DNA of 58,698 bases from Janthinobacterium sp. FW305-129 (lineage in GTDB: Bacteria; Pseudomonadota; Gammaproteobacteria; Burkholderiales; Burkholderiaceae_D), in assembly GCF_020858115.1 (NCBI RefSeq), contig NZ_JACYMM010000008.1, forward strand, positions 315,889 through 374,586, written 5' to 3'. Under the pieces are notes generated by a model that was not told where the DNA came from, searched no databases, and saw only the letters and a program-made list of their open reading frames with translations. This document shows positions 37,568 through 46,446 of the stretch, one piece after another. The translations under genes and the position numbers were made by a program. Positions within the stretch are counted from its first letter, which is position 1; each line of letters begins with the position of its first letter.

Positions 37568-40234
37568 TTACGGCGCGCGCAAGCCGATATGCAAGTTGAC
37601 GACGCCAGGCTCTTCCGACGGCGTGACCTCGCCGCCAAAGCTTTTCACCAGCCGCTGCATGCCCTTGTTGCGCGCCATCGCCTCGCCCACCAGCGCTTCC
37701 GTGCCGCGGCTGCGGAAGTAGTCGACGAGCTTCTCGAACAGGATATGCCCGAGTCCCTTGCCCTTCAGGGCCGAGCGCACGGCGATGGCGAAATCGGCGT
37801 GGATATTGTCCGGGTCGGCCACGGCGCGCACCACGCCCAGGGTTTCCGGCTTGCCGTCCGGCCCCGTGTGCGTGGCGATGAAAGCCATGGCGCGGTCGTA
37901 ATCGATCTGCGTCAGGCGCGCCAGCTGCGACACGGGCAGTTCGCGCATCGAGGTAAAAAAGCGCAGGCGCACGTCGTCCGGGTCCAGCGCGTGGAACAGG
38001 TCCATGTGCTGCGGCGCGTCCTCGGGGCGGATGGGGCGCAGCAGAATCGATTGCCCCATCCACGTCACCTGCTCTTCCAGCTCCTGCGGATACGGGCGGA
38101 TGGCCAGGCGGTCGCGCTGCTGGCCCGGCTGCAAGCGGATGCGCGCGTCGAGCGCGATCACGCCGTCCGCGTCGGCCACCAGCGGGTTGATGTCGAGTTC
38201 GGCCAGCTCGCCGATGTCGGCCACCAGTTCGGCCACCTGGATCAGCGTGTAGCAGATGGCGTCGATGTCGGCCGGCGGCTGGTTGCGGTAGCCTGCCAGC
38301 AATTTCGACACGCGCGTGCGCGCCAGCATGTCGCGCGCCAGCACCATGTTCAATGGCGGCAGGCCGATGGCGTGATCGGCCGTCACTTCCACGGCGATGC
38401 CGCCCTGCCCCACCAAAATCACGGGGCCGAAGGCGGCGTCCGTCGTCACACCGACGATCAGTTCATGCGATTGCGGCCGGCGCGCCATCTGCTGCACCGT
38501 AAAGCCGTCGATCAGCGCGTCGGGGCGCATGCGGCGCACGCGCTTGAGCATGGCGGCGGCGGCCGTGCGCAGGATGTCGGGCGTGTCGAGGTCGAGCGCC
38601 ACGCCGCCCACGTCGGATTTGTGGGCGATGTCGGGCGAGTGGATCTTCAGCGCCACCGGGTAGCCGATGTCCGCCGCCACGGCCAGCGCCGCTTCCACGT
38701 CGGCCGCCATGCGCGTGGTGGCCACGGGGATGCCGTAGGCGGCCAGAATCTCTTTCGAGCGGCATTCGCCCAGCACCGTCTGGCCGGCCGCCAGCGCGGC
38801 GGCGACGATCTCGCGCACCCTGGCGCGGCGCGGCGTGGCCGACATGGGCAGCTGCGCCGGCACCTGCATCAGGGTTTCCTGGTTGCGCCGGTACTGCACG
38901 ATCTGCATGAAGCCATGCACGGCCTTTTCCGGCGTGTCGTAGGTGGGAATGCCGGCGCGATTAAAAACCTGGCGCGCGGGGGCCACGGTCGTGCCGCCCA
39001 GCAGGCACGACAGCACCGTGCGCGAAGTGGCCTTGATCAGCGGCGTGACGGCTTCGGCAATGTCGATCGACGAGACCATGGCCGTGGGCGCGTGCAGCAG
39101 CAGCAAGGCGTCCGCCTGCGGCTCGTCGAGCAGGGGCTTGATGGCGTCGGCATAGCGCTGCACGGCCGCGTCGCCGGGCAAGCCGACGGGGTTGTCGTGC
39201 GACCAGCCCCGTGGCAGCGCCTTTTCCAGTGCGATCACGGTATCGGGCGACAGTTCGGCCAGCTTGCCGCCGCTGCCCACCAGCGCGTCGGTGGCCATCA
39301 CGCCCAGGCCGCCGCCGTTGCACAGGATCGCCAGGCGCTCGCCGCGCTGCGAGCGGATGTGCGTGAGCGTTTCCACGGCATCGAACAGTTCTTCGGCCGA
39401 ATACACGCGCAGCATGCCGGCGCGGCGGATGGCCGCGTCGTAGACGGCGTCGGAACCGGCCAGCGCGCCCGTGTGCCAGGCCGCCATGGCCGCGCCTTCC
39501 GCCTCGCGTCCCGCTTTCAGGACGATGACGGGCTTGCTGCGCGCGGCCGCGCGGGCCGCCGACATGAATTTGCGGGCCGCCTGGATATCTTCCATGTACA
39601 GCAGGATGGCGGCCGTGTCGATGTCGCCGGCCAGGTAATCGAGCAGGTCGCCGAAATCGATATCGTAGCTGGCACCGAGCGAAATGAACTTGGAAAAGCC
39701 CACGCCGTGCGCGTTGGCCCAGTCGAGCACGCCCGACACCAGCGCGCCCGATTGCGACACGAAGGCGATCTTGCCGGCCGTCGCCCCCACGTGGGCGAAG
39801 CTGGCGTTCAAGCCCAGTTTCGGCACCAGCAGCCCCATGCTGTTGGGTCCCAGGATGCGCAGCAAATGCGGTTTGGCCGCCTTCAGCATGGCCAGGCGCA
39901 GCGACTGCTCGCGCACGGGGTCGAGGCCGGACGTCATGACGATGGCCGCGCGCGTGCCCAGCGCGCCCAGTTCGCGGATCAGCGCCGTGATGGTGGCGGG
40001 CGGCGTGCAGATGATGGCCAGCTCCGGCGCCTTCGGCAAGTGCGCCAGCTTGCGGTAGCATTTCAGGCCCATCAGCTCGTCATACTTGGGATTGACGGGC
40101 CAAATCTCGCCTTGATATCCCCCGCCCAGCAGGTTGTACAGGGCGATGGCGCCCAGCTTGCGTTCGCGCGCCGTGGCGCCGATCAGGGCCACCGAGGCCG
40201 GCTTGAACAGCTTGTCGAGATTACGGATACTCAT
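37568..40234 (-). CDS. Acyl-CoA synthetase (ADP-forming)/GNAT fusion, Pat-type protein acetyltransferase
   Basis: 888 aa. N-terminal ADP-forming acetyl-CoA synthetase module: CoA-binding LFKPASVALIGAT, succinyl-CoA-ligase-like middle part, phospho-His site H254 in AAWHTGALAG, and an ATP-grasp domain around 480-690. It ends with a C-terminal GNAT domain (about 720-888; ILLRPIRPEDAPQHMDLF, ALKGKGLGHILFEKLVDYF). The layout matches the Pat/YfiQ (Pka) family, which acetylates lysines of metabolic enzymes such as acetyl-CoA synthetase. The histidine suggests the synthetase part may retain activity, whereas Pat of Salmonella is considered inactive there. Stands alone. Confidence 0.88.
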   Translation of the reverse strand: MSIRNLDKLFKPASVALIGATARERKLGAIALYNLLGGGYQGEIWPVNPKYDELMGLKCYRKLAHLPKAPELAIICTPPATITALIRELGALGTRAAIVMTSGLDPVREQSLRLAMLKAAKPHLLRILGPNSMGLLVPKLGLNASFAHVGATAGKIAFVSQSGALVSGVLDWANAHGVGFSKFISLGASYDIDFGDLLDYLAGDIDTAAILLYMEDIQAARKFMSAARAAARSKPVIVLKAGREAEGAAMAAWHTGALAGSDAVYDAAIRRAGMLRVYSAEELFDAVETLTHIRSQRGERLAILCNGGGLGVMATDALVGSGGKLAELSPDTVIALEKALPRGWSHDNPVGLPGDAAVQRYADAIKPLLDEPQADALLLLHAPTAMVSSIDIAEAVTPLIKATSRTVLSCLLGGTTVAPARQVFNRAGIPTYDTPEKAVHGFMQIVQYRRNQETLMQVPAQLPMSATPRRARVREIVAAALAAGQTVLGECRSKEILAAYGIPVATTRMAADVEAALAVAADIGYPVALKIHSPDIAHKSDVGGVALDLDTPDILRTAAAAMLKRVRRMRPDALIDGFTVQQMARRPQSHELIVGVTTDAAFGPVILVGQGGIAVEVTADHAIGLPPLNMVLARDMLARTRVSKLLAGYRNQPPADIDAICYTLIQVAELVADIGELAELDINPLVADADGVIALDARIRLQPGQQRDRLAIRPYPQELEEQVTWMGQSILLRPIRPEDAPQHMDLFHALDPDDVRLRFFTSMRELPVSQLARLTQIDYDRAMAFIATHTGPDGKPETLGVVRAVADPDNIHADFAIAVRSALKGKGLGHILFEKLVDYFRSRGTEALVGEAMARNKGMQRLVKSFGGEVTPSEEPGVVNLHIGLRAP

Positions 40235-40247
40235 GTTCTGGCCTCAT

Positions 40248-40275
40248 GGATTGCCGGAGCGGGATTGCCGGAGTG
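40248..40275. repeat. 14-bp tandem duplication upstream of the acyl-CoA synthetase/GNAT gene
   Basis: GGATTGCCGGAGCG (40248-40261) followed by GGATTGCCGGAGTG (40262-40275), one mismatch. It lies 14 bp upstream of the start codon at 40234, in or near the promoter/leader. Confidence 0.85.
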
Positions 40276-40350
40276 GCTGCGCCAGTGTATAGGATGCGTT
40301 GCCAAAAAAATTTGACTTTGCAAAGCGTTTCACGAAAAAACCGCGCGCGC

Positions 40351-41343
40351 CTACCAGCGCGAGCGGTGGCTTTCCGTCACCCCCGCCAGCTGCGCCACGA
40401 TGCGCTTGGGCGACTCGGCGCTGGCGCGCACCCAGCCGCTGAAGGTGCCGATGGGCTGGATGTAGCGGCTGGCGGCGATCCACAGGTTTTTGTCCTCGCG
40501 CCGCGCCCCTTCCGGCTTGAAGTGCAGGTCGAGCAGATCGTCGTCCGTCCACACGTGCCACGGCGCCAGCGGGTTGTCGGGATTGAAGTCGAAATGCGCG
40601 CGCCCCAGCGGATACAGCTGGCCATCGAGCCACAGTGCGTTTTCGTGCCCGCCGAAATAGCCGGCCTGCAGGTTGAAACCCAGGTCCAGGCTGTGCGCCG
40701 AGGCCCAGCGCCATTCCGTCTCGCGCGCCAGCAAGCCGTTCGAATAGTCGAAGCTGGCCACGCCGTCGTCCAGGCTGTAGCCCATGGCGCCGCAGCGCAC
40801 CGTGCCCCACAGGGGCAGGCCGCCCGACTTTTGCGTCGCGTGCACGGAGCCGCCCTCGCCCACGGGCCCGACGGCCAGCAGGGTGGGCGCCACGGGCGGT
40901 CCGAACTCCGCATCGATGCCGAAATGGCCGCAATCGAGCCGCAAACGGTAGCGCTGCTGCTGCAGCGCCTCGATGGAGATCAGGTGCGAGAGGAAGCGGA
41001 AACGGCTGCTGGCACCCGCGTGCGACGCCAGCGTGGCGCTCAAGCCCGGCACGCCATCCTGCGAAAAACTGGCCACGATCTTGCCCTTGTGCCGGTCGAA
41101 GGCATACGCGAACGCCGTGCTGGTCCAGCCCAGGTCGACGATGGCCACGCCGCAAAACACGGCGGGCGTGGACAGGGCCACGTAATGCCAGCGTTTGTGG
41201 TGGAACAAACGCCAGACGGCCCCGCGCGCGTGCGGCGGCGCCAGCGCGGCCCAGTCGAAGGCGCTCAATTGCCCCGTGTAGCGGCCAAAATGGGGCACGC
41301 CCTCGGCGTCGAGCAGCGCGGGCGGGGCCGGCGGCAGCATCAT
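40351..41343 (-). CDS. DUF2804 family protein
   Basis: 330 aa beta-rich protein matching the DUF2804 family: HHKRWHYVALSTPAVFCGVAIVDLGW near the N-terminus, then YSNGLLARETEWRWASA, NLQAGYFGGHENALW and WHVWTDDDLLDLHF. No signal peptide. Its function is unknown; the fold is thought to be lipocalin/AttH-like. ATG 41343 overlaps the stop of the ycaQ-like gene by 4 nt, so the two are translationally coupled. Confidence 0.8.
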   Translation of the reverse strand: MMLPPAPPALLDAEGVPHFGRYTGQLSAFDWAALAPPHARGAVWRLFHHKRWHYVALSTPAVFCGVAIVDLGWTSTAFAYAFDRHKGKIVASFSQDGVPGLSATLASHAGASSRFRFLSHLISIEALQQQRYRLRLDCGHFGIDAEFGPPVAPTLLAVGPVGEGGSVHATQKSGGLPLWGTVRCGAMGYSLDDGVASFDYSNGLLARETEWRWASAHSLDLGFNLQAGYFGGHENALWLDGQLYPLGRAHFDFNPDNPLAPWHVWTDDDLLDLHFKPEGARREDKNLWIAASRYIQPIGTFSGWVRASAESPKRIVAQLAGVTESHRSRW

Positions 41344-42641
41344 GCGGCCTGCCTTGCGGCAGCGCCGCCGTCGTGCAGGGCGGCGGCCAGCTGCACACCA
41401 AACAGCGCCGGCTGCGCTTGCGCAATATCAATCTCCGGACACGCATGCCACAGCGCCAGGCGACGCACGGCGCCGGCCACGTCCTGCACCAGGCGGGAGC
41501 TGAGGCGCACGCCCTCTTCCAGCGCCAGCGACTTGATCTCGAAGCGGCCCAGTGCGCGGTGCGCCTTGGCGTCCAGCCGTCCCACCAGCGCGCCGCGGCG
41601 CAGGATCGGCAGGGTGAAATAGCCATAGCGGCGTTTTTCAGCGGGCGTGTAGCATTCGAGCCGGTAGTCGAAACCGAACAGTTCCAGCGCGCGGCGCCGG
41701 TCCCACACGACGGGGTCGAACGGCGACAAGATCGTCGTCAGGGTGGGCGCCAGCTTGCCGGCCGCCGCCGCGCGCAGCAACTCCCCATGATCCGCATGCA
41801 CGTAAACGGCGTCCATCCAGCCGTCCACCGTGCAGCGCAGCAGCGCGCCCACGTCCACCAGCGCCTGCAGATCGTGCGCCAGGCTGGCGCGTGACTGTTT
41901 GGTGCGAAAATAATCGCTGATCCAGCCGGCCCGCGCCAGGCCCAGCGCCTTCACGCTGGCCAGCAGCAAATGGCGGCGCACCTGCTCTTCCGGCGGCAGC
42001 AAGCCGTCGTGCCAGCCCGGCAGCACGCGCTCGGCCAGGTCGTAATAGCGCTGGAACTGATGGCGCTTGGCGATCATCAGCACGCCCGACGTAAACAACA
42101 CTTCCAGCGAGCGCTTTTCCGGTTTCCAGCTCCACCAGCCGCCCGCCTGGCCATCCGTGCGTTCAAAATCGGCCGAGCGCGCGGCGCCGTTGACGCGGAT
42201 GTGGTCGAGCACCGAAGCCACGGCCTCGCCCTGCTCGGCCATCCATTTGACGGAATACTTCCAGCCCATGGCGGCCGGGTCCAGCATGCGATGGCGGTAC
42301 AGGCCATAGTCTTCGATGGGCACGAAGCACGCTTCATGCGCCCAGTATTCGAACAGCGCGCCCTCGGCCAGCAATTGCTCCAGCCACGGTTGCGGATAAT
42401 CGCCCAGCCGGCTCCACAGCACCAGATACGGGCTGCGCGCCACCACGTGGATGGTGTCGATCTGCAACACGCCCATCTGGCGGATGGCCGCCAGCACGTC
42501 GGCCTTCACGGCTTTTTTACGCCGCGCCTGCAGCAAGCCTTGCGCGGCCAGGTGCAGGGCGCGCGCGGCGGCCAGCGGTAGCGGGGGGAGGTCGGGAGGA
42601 ATGGGCTTGTCTGAGCTGTGCATAACAGAAAGATACCGCAT
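41340..42641 (-). CDS. YcaQ/AlkX-type crosslink-repair DNA glycosylase (winged-helix)
   Basis: 433 aa protein of the HTH_42/AlkZ-like superfamily, with three tandem winged helices. The Q-x-D catalytic motif Q60-I-D62 (VLQIDTIHVVARSPYLVLWS) puts it in the YcaQ-like branch, which unhooks interstrand crosslinks and excises bulky alkyl adducts. Other family segments are FEYWAHEACFVPIEDY, GWWSWKPEKRSLEVLFTSG and LSPFDPVVWDRRRALELFGF. The start may be 42641 (AAGG 11 bp upstream) or ATG 42623. First gene of a pair with DUF2804. Confidence 0.83.
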   Translation of the reverse strand: MRYLSVMHSSDKPIPPDLPPLPLAAARALHLAAQGLLQARRKKAVKADVLAAIRQMGVLQIDTIHVVARSPYLVLWSRLGDYPQPWLEQLLAEGALFEYWAHEACFVPIEDYGLYRHRMLDPAAMGWKYSVKWMAEQGEAVASVLDHIRVNGAARSADFERTDGQAGGWWSWKPEKRSLEVLFTSGVLMIAKRHQFQRYYDLAERVLPGWHDGLLPPEEQVRRHLLLASVKALGLARAGWISDYFRTKQSRASLAHDLQALVDVGALLRCTVDGWMDAVYVHADHGELLRAAAAGKLAPTLTTILSPFDPVVWDRRRALELFGFDYRLECYTPAEKRRYGYFTLPILRRGALVGRLDAKAHRALGRFEIKSLALEEGVRLSSRLVQDVAGAVRRLALWHACPEIDIAQAQPALFGVQLAAALHDGGAAARQAA

Positions 42642-42696
42642 TCCGGACGCGCCTTGTGCGATTTATCGCTACCGGATCGCCCAGCCCGCTGTCACG

Positions 42697-44058
42697 CTAC
42701 GCGGCGGGAAACACCACCGTCACGGCCAGCCCCCTGCCCTGCAAGCCGGTGCCCAGGACGATGTCCGCGCCATGCCGCTCGGCGATGCGGCGCACGATGG
42801 ACAGCCCCAGCCCGCTGCCGGGCAGCTGCGTCGCACTTTCCACCTGCACCAGGCGCACAAAGCGTTCGAATACGCGCGCGTGCCATTCCTCGGCGATGCC
42901 CGGCCCCGTATCGGCCACGCGCAGGTAGCTGCGCCCCGCTTCCACGCCGCAGCTGATCTCGACGGCGCCCGGCGCCGGCGTGTAGCGCAGCGCATTCTCG
43001 ACCAGGTTGCGCAGCAGCATATGCAGGCCGTCCGCATGCAGCGCGCACGGCGCCGGCGCCATGTGCACGCTCAGCGCCAGTCCGTACGGCGCGGCCAGCG
43101 CCTGCCAGGGCGCGGCTTGCTGCGCCAGCAGGTGCGCCAGGTCGCCCGGCGCCAGCCGCATCTCCAGGGCCTGCGGATCGAGCTGCGCCAGCGCCAGCAG
43201 CTGGTTGACGAGGCGCGTGGCGCGCTCCACGCTGGCGCCCAGCGCGGCGATGAATTCCTCGCGTTCGTCCGCGCTGCGGGCCCGCTGCAGCACTTGCAGA
43301 TTCGTCTTGATGGCGGCCAGCGGGGTGCGCAGCTCGTGCGCCGCGTCGGCCGTGAAGCGCTGCTCATTGTCGCGGCTGTGCCGCACCCTGCCGAACAGGC
43401 GGTTAATTTCCTGCAGCAGCGGATGCAGCTCGGCGGGCGCGCCAGCCAGCCTGACGTCGGCCAGCTCATCGGGCGTGCGCGCCGAGACTTCCTCGGCGCA
43501 CGCCTGCAGCACGCGAAACACGCGGTGGATGCTCCACCAGATGGCGACGGTGGCCAGCGCCACCAGCAGCAGGCCGAACAGCGCGATGCGGTAAAAGAAG
43601 CCGCGGCTGATGTCGTCGCGGTGGCTGGTCGGCTCGGCCACCAGCAGCTGCAGGCTGCGCTGCGGATCCCACAGCGAAAACAGACGCCAGCGCTGGCCGG
43701 CTATCGTGGTCCACGACAGGCCGTCGGGCGCGCTGCGCGACAGGGCGATGTCGGACGCCGCATCATTGCGGTACAGCACGCGCTGCTGCGCGTCGCGCAC
43801 CTTGAACAGCAGGTATTGGTGGGGATTGCGCTGGCCGCGCAACGGCAGGTCGATGGTTCCCGCCAAGCCATGTTCGCGCACGTCCTTTTCCACCAGCGAC
43901 AGCAGCAAATGTCCCGTCTCGGTCAGCGACTGATCGAACAGCTCCTGGCTTTCGCGGCGCGCTTCCACGTACACGATGGCGGCGCTGCCCACCCACAGGG
44001 CCAGTGTCAGGCCCAGCAGCACGGCCAGCAGGGTGCGCCGCAGCGACCAGGTGTGCAC
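42697..44058 (-). CDS. QseC/PmrB-like sensor histidine kinase
   Basis: 453 aa from GTG 44058 (MHTWSLRRTLLAVLL...), the usual N-terminus of this group; the frame extends to ATG 44133. Two membrane helices (about 9-32 and 157-177) flank a periplasmic sensor of about 120 aa. HAMP-like linker, H241 in TADAAHELRTPLAAI, N-box LLRNLVENALRYTP, G-boxes DTGPGI and GSGLGLSIVRR. Its likely partner is the QseB-like regulator at 46447-47115, which is 2.4 kb away beyond a TonB receptor gene on the other strand. A PmrA-like box lies 14 bp upstream of the GTG. Confidence 0.87.
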   Translation of the reverse strand: MHTWSLRRTLLAVLLGLTLALWVGSAAIVYVEARRESQELFDQSLTETGHLLLSLVEKDVREHGLAGTIDLPLRGQRNPHQYLLFKVRDAQQRVLYRNDAASDIALSRSAPDGLSWTTIAGQRWRLFSLWDPQRSLQLLVAEPTSHRDDISRGFFYRIALFGLLLVALATVAIWWSIHRVFRVLQACAEEVSARTPDELADVRLAGAPAELHPLLQEINRLFGRVRHSRDNEQRFTADAAHELRTPLAAIKTNLQVLQRARSADEREEFIAALGASVERATRLVNQLLALAQLDPQALEMRLAPGDLAHLLAQQAAPWQALAAPYGLALSVHMAPAPCALHADGLHMLLRNLVENALRYTPAPGAVEISCGVEAGRSYLRVADTGPGIAEEWHARVFERFVRLVQVESATQLPGSGLGLSIVRRIAERHGADIVLGTGLQGRGLAVTVVFPAA

Positions 44059-44071
44059 GCCGCCGCCGGCA

Positions 44072-44088
44072 GTTAAGAATCTCTTAAG
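44072..44088. promoter_or_regulatory. PmrA/QseB-type box between kinase and receptor genes
   Basis: GTTAAG-AATCT-CTTAAG: two hexamers separated by 5 bp, matching the YTTAAK-N5-YTTAAK pattern of PmrA/QseB-class response regulators. The site can be read on either strand. It lies 14 bp upstream of the kinase GTG and 137 bp upstream of the TonB receptor ATG. Confidence 0.6.
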
Positions 44089-44141
44089 AACTTCTGCGCA
44101 TGATCCGGAGCGAAATATTTTTGGGAAAGCCATGCCCGTAA

Positions 44142-44161
44142 TTGTAAATGATTCTTATTGC
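44142..44161. promoter_or_regulatory. Fur-box-like sequence upstream of the TonB receptor
   Basis: The AT-rich dyad TTGTAAATGATTCTTATTGC resembles Fur operators (AATGATnnTTATT core), about 64 bp upstream of the receptor ATG. Expected for an iron-siderophore receptor; the match is partial. Confidence 0.55.
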
Positions 44162-44224
44162 TTTCATGATTCCCATTACTCAAACAATACAGACCAATAA
44201 CTAATCCACCTTCCAGGAGTTTGC

Positions 44225-46369
44225 ATGTCCCACAGCCCCCGCCGCGCGCGCCTGCCGCGCCCCACCACGCTTGCCCTGGCGCTCGCCGCCCTGTCCTGGC
44301 TGCCGGCCCACGCCCAGACGGGCACGCCTGCCAGCATGCCGGAAGTGGTGGTTTCCGCCTCCGGTTTCGAGCAGGACATCAAGCAGGCGCCGGCCTCGAT
44401 CACGGTGCTGACGCGTGAAGAACTGTCGAAGGAACGCTTCGGCAACCTGACGCAGGCGCTGGAAAGCGTGGAAGGCATCGACGTGGGCGCGGCGGGCGAC
44501 AAGACGGGCGGCATGAACATCAGCATCCGGGGCATGCCCAGCGACTACACCCTGGTGCTGATCGACGGACGCCGCCAGAACGCGGCCGGCAATGTCACGC
44601 CGAACGGTTTCGGCGGCACGCAGACGAGCTTCATGCCGCCGCTGGCCGCCATCGAGCGCATCGAGATCATCCGCGGCCCCATGTCGACCCTGTACGGCTC
44701 GGACGCCATGGGCGGCGTGATCAACATCATCACGCGCAAGGTGGGCAAGCAGTGGATGGGTTCCGTCTCGGCCGACTACACCGTGCAGCAGGAATCGGAC
44801 TTCGGCGACGTGAAAAGCGGCCGCTTCTACCTGAGCGGCCCCATCGCCACCGACCTGCTGGGCCTGTCCCTGCGCGGCAGCAAGCAGCGCCGCGACGCGG
44901 CCGACATCCGCTACAGCGACGCGGCCGGTGCGGAAGTCACCCCGAACATGGGCGCCAATCCCGTGCGCGCGGACATCGACAACTTCGGCGCGCGCCTGGC
45001 CTTCACGCCAAACCGCCACCACACCGTCATCCTCGACGCCGACGCGGGCCGCCAGACCTACGACAATTCGAAGAAGCAGCTGGGCACCCTGGGCTTGCAG
45101 GGCGGCTACGGTCCCGAGCAGAAATACAACCGCGACCAGTGGACCCTGTCGCACACGGGCCGCTTCGGCTTCGGCACCCTCGACAGCAGCTACATGGTGA
45201 ACAAGACGGAAACCCTGGGCCGCACGATTCCGCCTGGCACGCCGGGCGCCGTCGCCGGCAGCGCGCGCACGCTGGAAGTGGAAAGCCAGGTGTTCGACAC
45301 CAAATTGGTCATGCCTTTGGGCAAACACATGGCGACCGTCGGCGCGCAATGGTGGAAAGCGGACATGACGGACGGCGTGGCGCCGAAAAAATTCGAATTC
45401 ACGCAAAAAGCCCTGTTCCTGGAAGACGAATGGCAGGTGCTGGAGAATCTCGCGCTGACCTTCGGCGCCCGCTATGACGATCACAGCATCTTTGGCGGCC
45501 AGACCAGCCCACGCGCCTATGCCGTGTGGAACGCGACGCCGAGCTGGACAGTCAAGGGCGGCGTCAGCAAGGGTTACAAGACGCCGCGCGTGGAGCAATT
45601 GTCCCCAGGCATCAACGGTTTCGGCGGCCAGGGCACGATCCCGCTCGTCGGCAGCCCGAACCTGAAGCCGGAGACGAGCACGACAACAGAAATCGGCGCC
45701 TACTTCGACAACCTGGCCGGCTGGACCGCCAGCGGCACCGTGTTCAACAATACATTCAAGGACAAGATCACGACGGGCACGGGCCTCGTCAATTGCAGCT
45801 ACCGTCCGTCGCCGAACCGTCCCGGCTGCGTCAGCTTCGGCAACTGGCCGAATGTCGATGCGTTTGGCCAATCCGTCAACGTGGATGAGGCCGTCACCCG
45901 CGGCGTCGAACTGAACACGCGCTTCCCGCTGGGCAAAACCTTGTCGGCCAGCGCCAACTACACGTACACGGAAAGCGAACAGAAGAGCGGCAGCAATGCG
46001 GGCAAACCGCTGAGCGACACGCCCAAGCACGCCGTCAACGCCCGTTTGAGCTGGGATATCTCGCGCGCATGGAATGGCTGGCTGCGCGCCGAGTACCGCA
46101 GCGAGCGCTTCCGCGATCCAGGCACCTCGGCTTCCACGCGCGCCGCCAAGGCCGCGCTGGGCGACTACAAGGGCTACACCATGCTGCACCTGGGCAGCAG
46201 TTACCAGCTGAACCAGCGCGTCACCCTGAACGCGGCCGTGTACAACCTGCTCAACAAGGACTTCATCGACTACCAGCCGTACCGCGCACCGGCCTTGAAC
46301 TACGCCAACCGCTACGTCAACAGCCTGGACGGACGCCGTCTGTGGCTGTCGGCCAGCGTGGATTTCTGA
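44225..46369 (+). CDS. TonB-dependent siderophore-type receptor
   Basis: 714 aa outer-membrane receptor. Signal peptide (about 1-31, ending AHAQ), TonB-box-like EVVVSASG, plug domain (about 50-165; ITVLTREELSKERFGNLTQAL, SIRGMPSDYTLVLIDGRR, RIEIIRGPMSTLYGSDAMGGVINIIT), then a 22-strand barrel ending in LWLSASVDF with a terminal aromatic. The pattern resembles catecholate-type receptors (FepA/CirA/BfrD group). AGGAG lies about 7 bp before ATG 44225. It is inserted in opposite orientation between a kinase gene and its probable response-regulator gene. The ligand is unknown. Confidence 0.9.
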   Translation: MSHSPRRARLPRPTTLALALAALSWLPAHAQTGTPASMPEVVVSASGFEQDIKQAPASITVLTREELSKERFGNLTQALESVEGIDVGAAGDKTGGMNISIRGMPSDYTLVLIDGRRQNAAGNVTPNGFGGTQTSFMPPLAAIERIEIIRGPMSTLYGSDAMGGVINIITRKVGKQWMGSVSADYTVQQESDFGDVKSGRFYLSGPIATDLLGLSLRGSKQRRDAADIRYSDAAGAEVTPNMGANPVRADIDNFGARLAFTPNRHHTVILDADAGRQTYDNSKKQLGTLGLQGGYGPEQKYNRDQWTLSHTGRFGFGTLDSSYMVNKTETLGRTIPPGTPGAVAGSARTLEVESQVFDTKLVMPLGKHMATVGAQWWKADMTDGVAPKKFEFTQKALFLEDEWQVLENLALTFGARYDDHSIFGGQTSPRAYAVWNATPSWTVKGGVSKGYKTPRVEQLSPGINGFGGQGTIPLVGSPNLKPETSTTTEIGAYFDNLAGWTASGTVFNNTFKDKITTGTGLVNCSYRPSPNRPGCVSFGNWPNVDAFGQSVNVDEAVTRGVELNTRFPLGKTLSASANYTYTESEQKSGSNAGKPLSDTPKHAVNARLSWDISRAWNGWLRAEYRSERFRDPGTSASTRAAKAALGDYKGYTMLHLGSSYQLNQRVTLNAAVYNLLNKDFIDYQPYRAPALNYANRYVNSLDGRRLWLSASVDF

Positions 46370-46395
46370 CGATGTAAGGTCTGATGATGTAAGGC
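46366..46395 (+). repeat. 15-bp tandem duplication across the TonB receptor stop codon
   Basis: CTGACGATGTAAGGT (46366-46380) and CTGATGATGTAAGGC (46381-46395). The first copy carries the TGA stop at 46367-46369. Confidence 0.85.
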
Positions 46396-46414
46396 GTCAT
46401 CCGCGTCAACATCG

Positions 46415-46444
46415 AACGGGCTGCCTCAGGGTAGCCCGTTTTTT
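46415..46444 (+). terminator. Rho-independent terminator of the TonB receptor gene
   Basis: AACGGGCT (46415-46422) pairs with AGCCCGTT (46433-46440), loop of 10 nt, followed by four more T. It ends 2 bp before the stop codon of the convergent regulator gene. Confidence 0.88.
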
Positions 46445-46446
46445 CA

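Noticed and set aside
37394..40315. 973-codon open frame antisense to the acyl-CoA synthetase/GNAT gene
   Set aside because: Shadow of a well-recognised protein on the other strand; composition is His/Arg/Gly-rich without domains.
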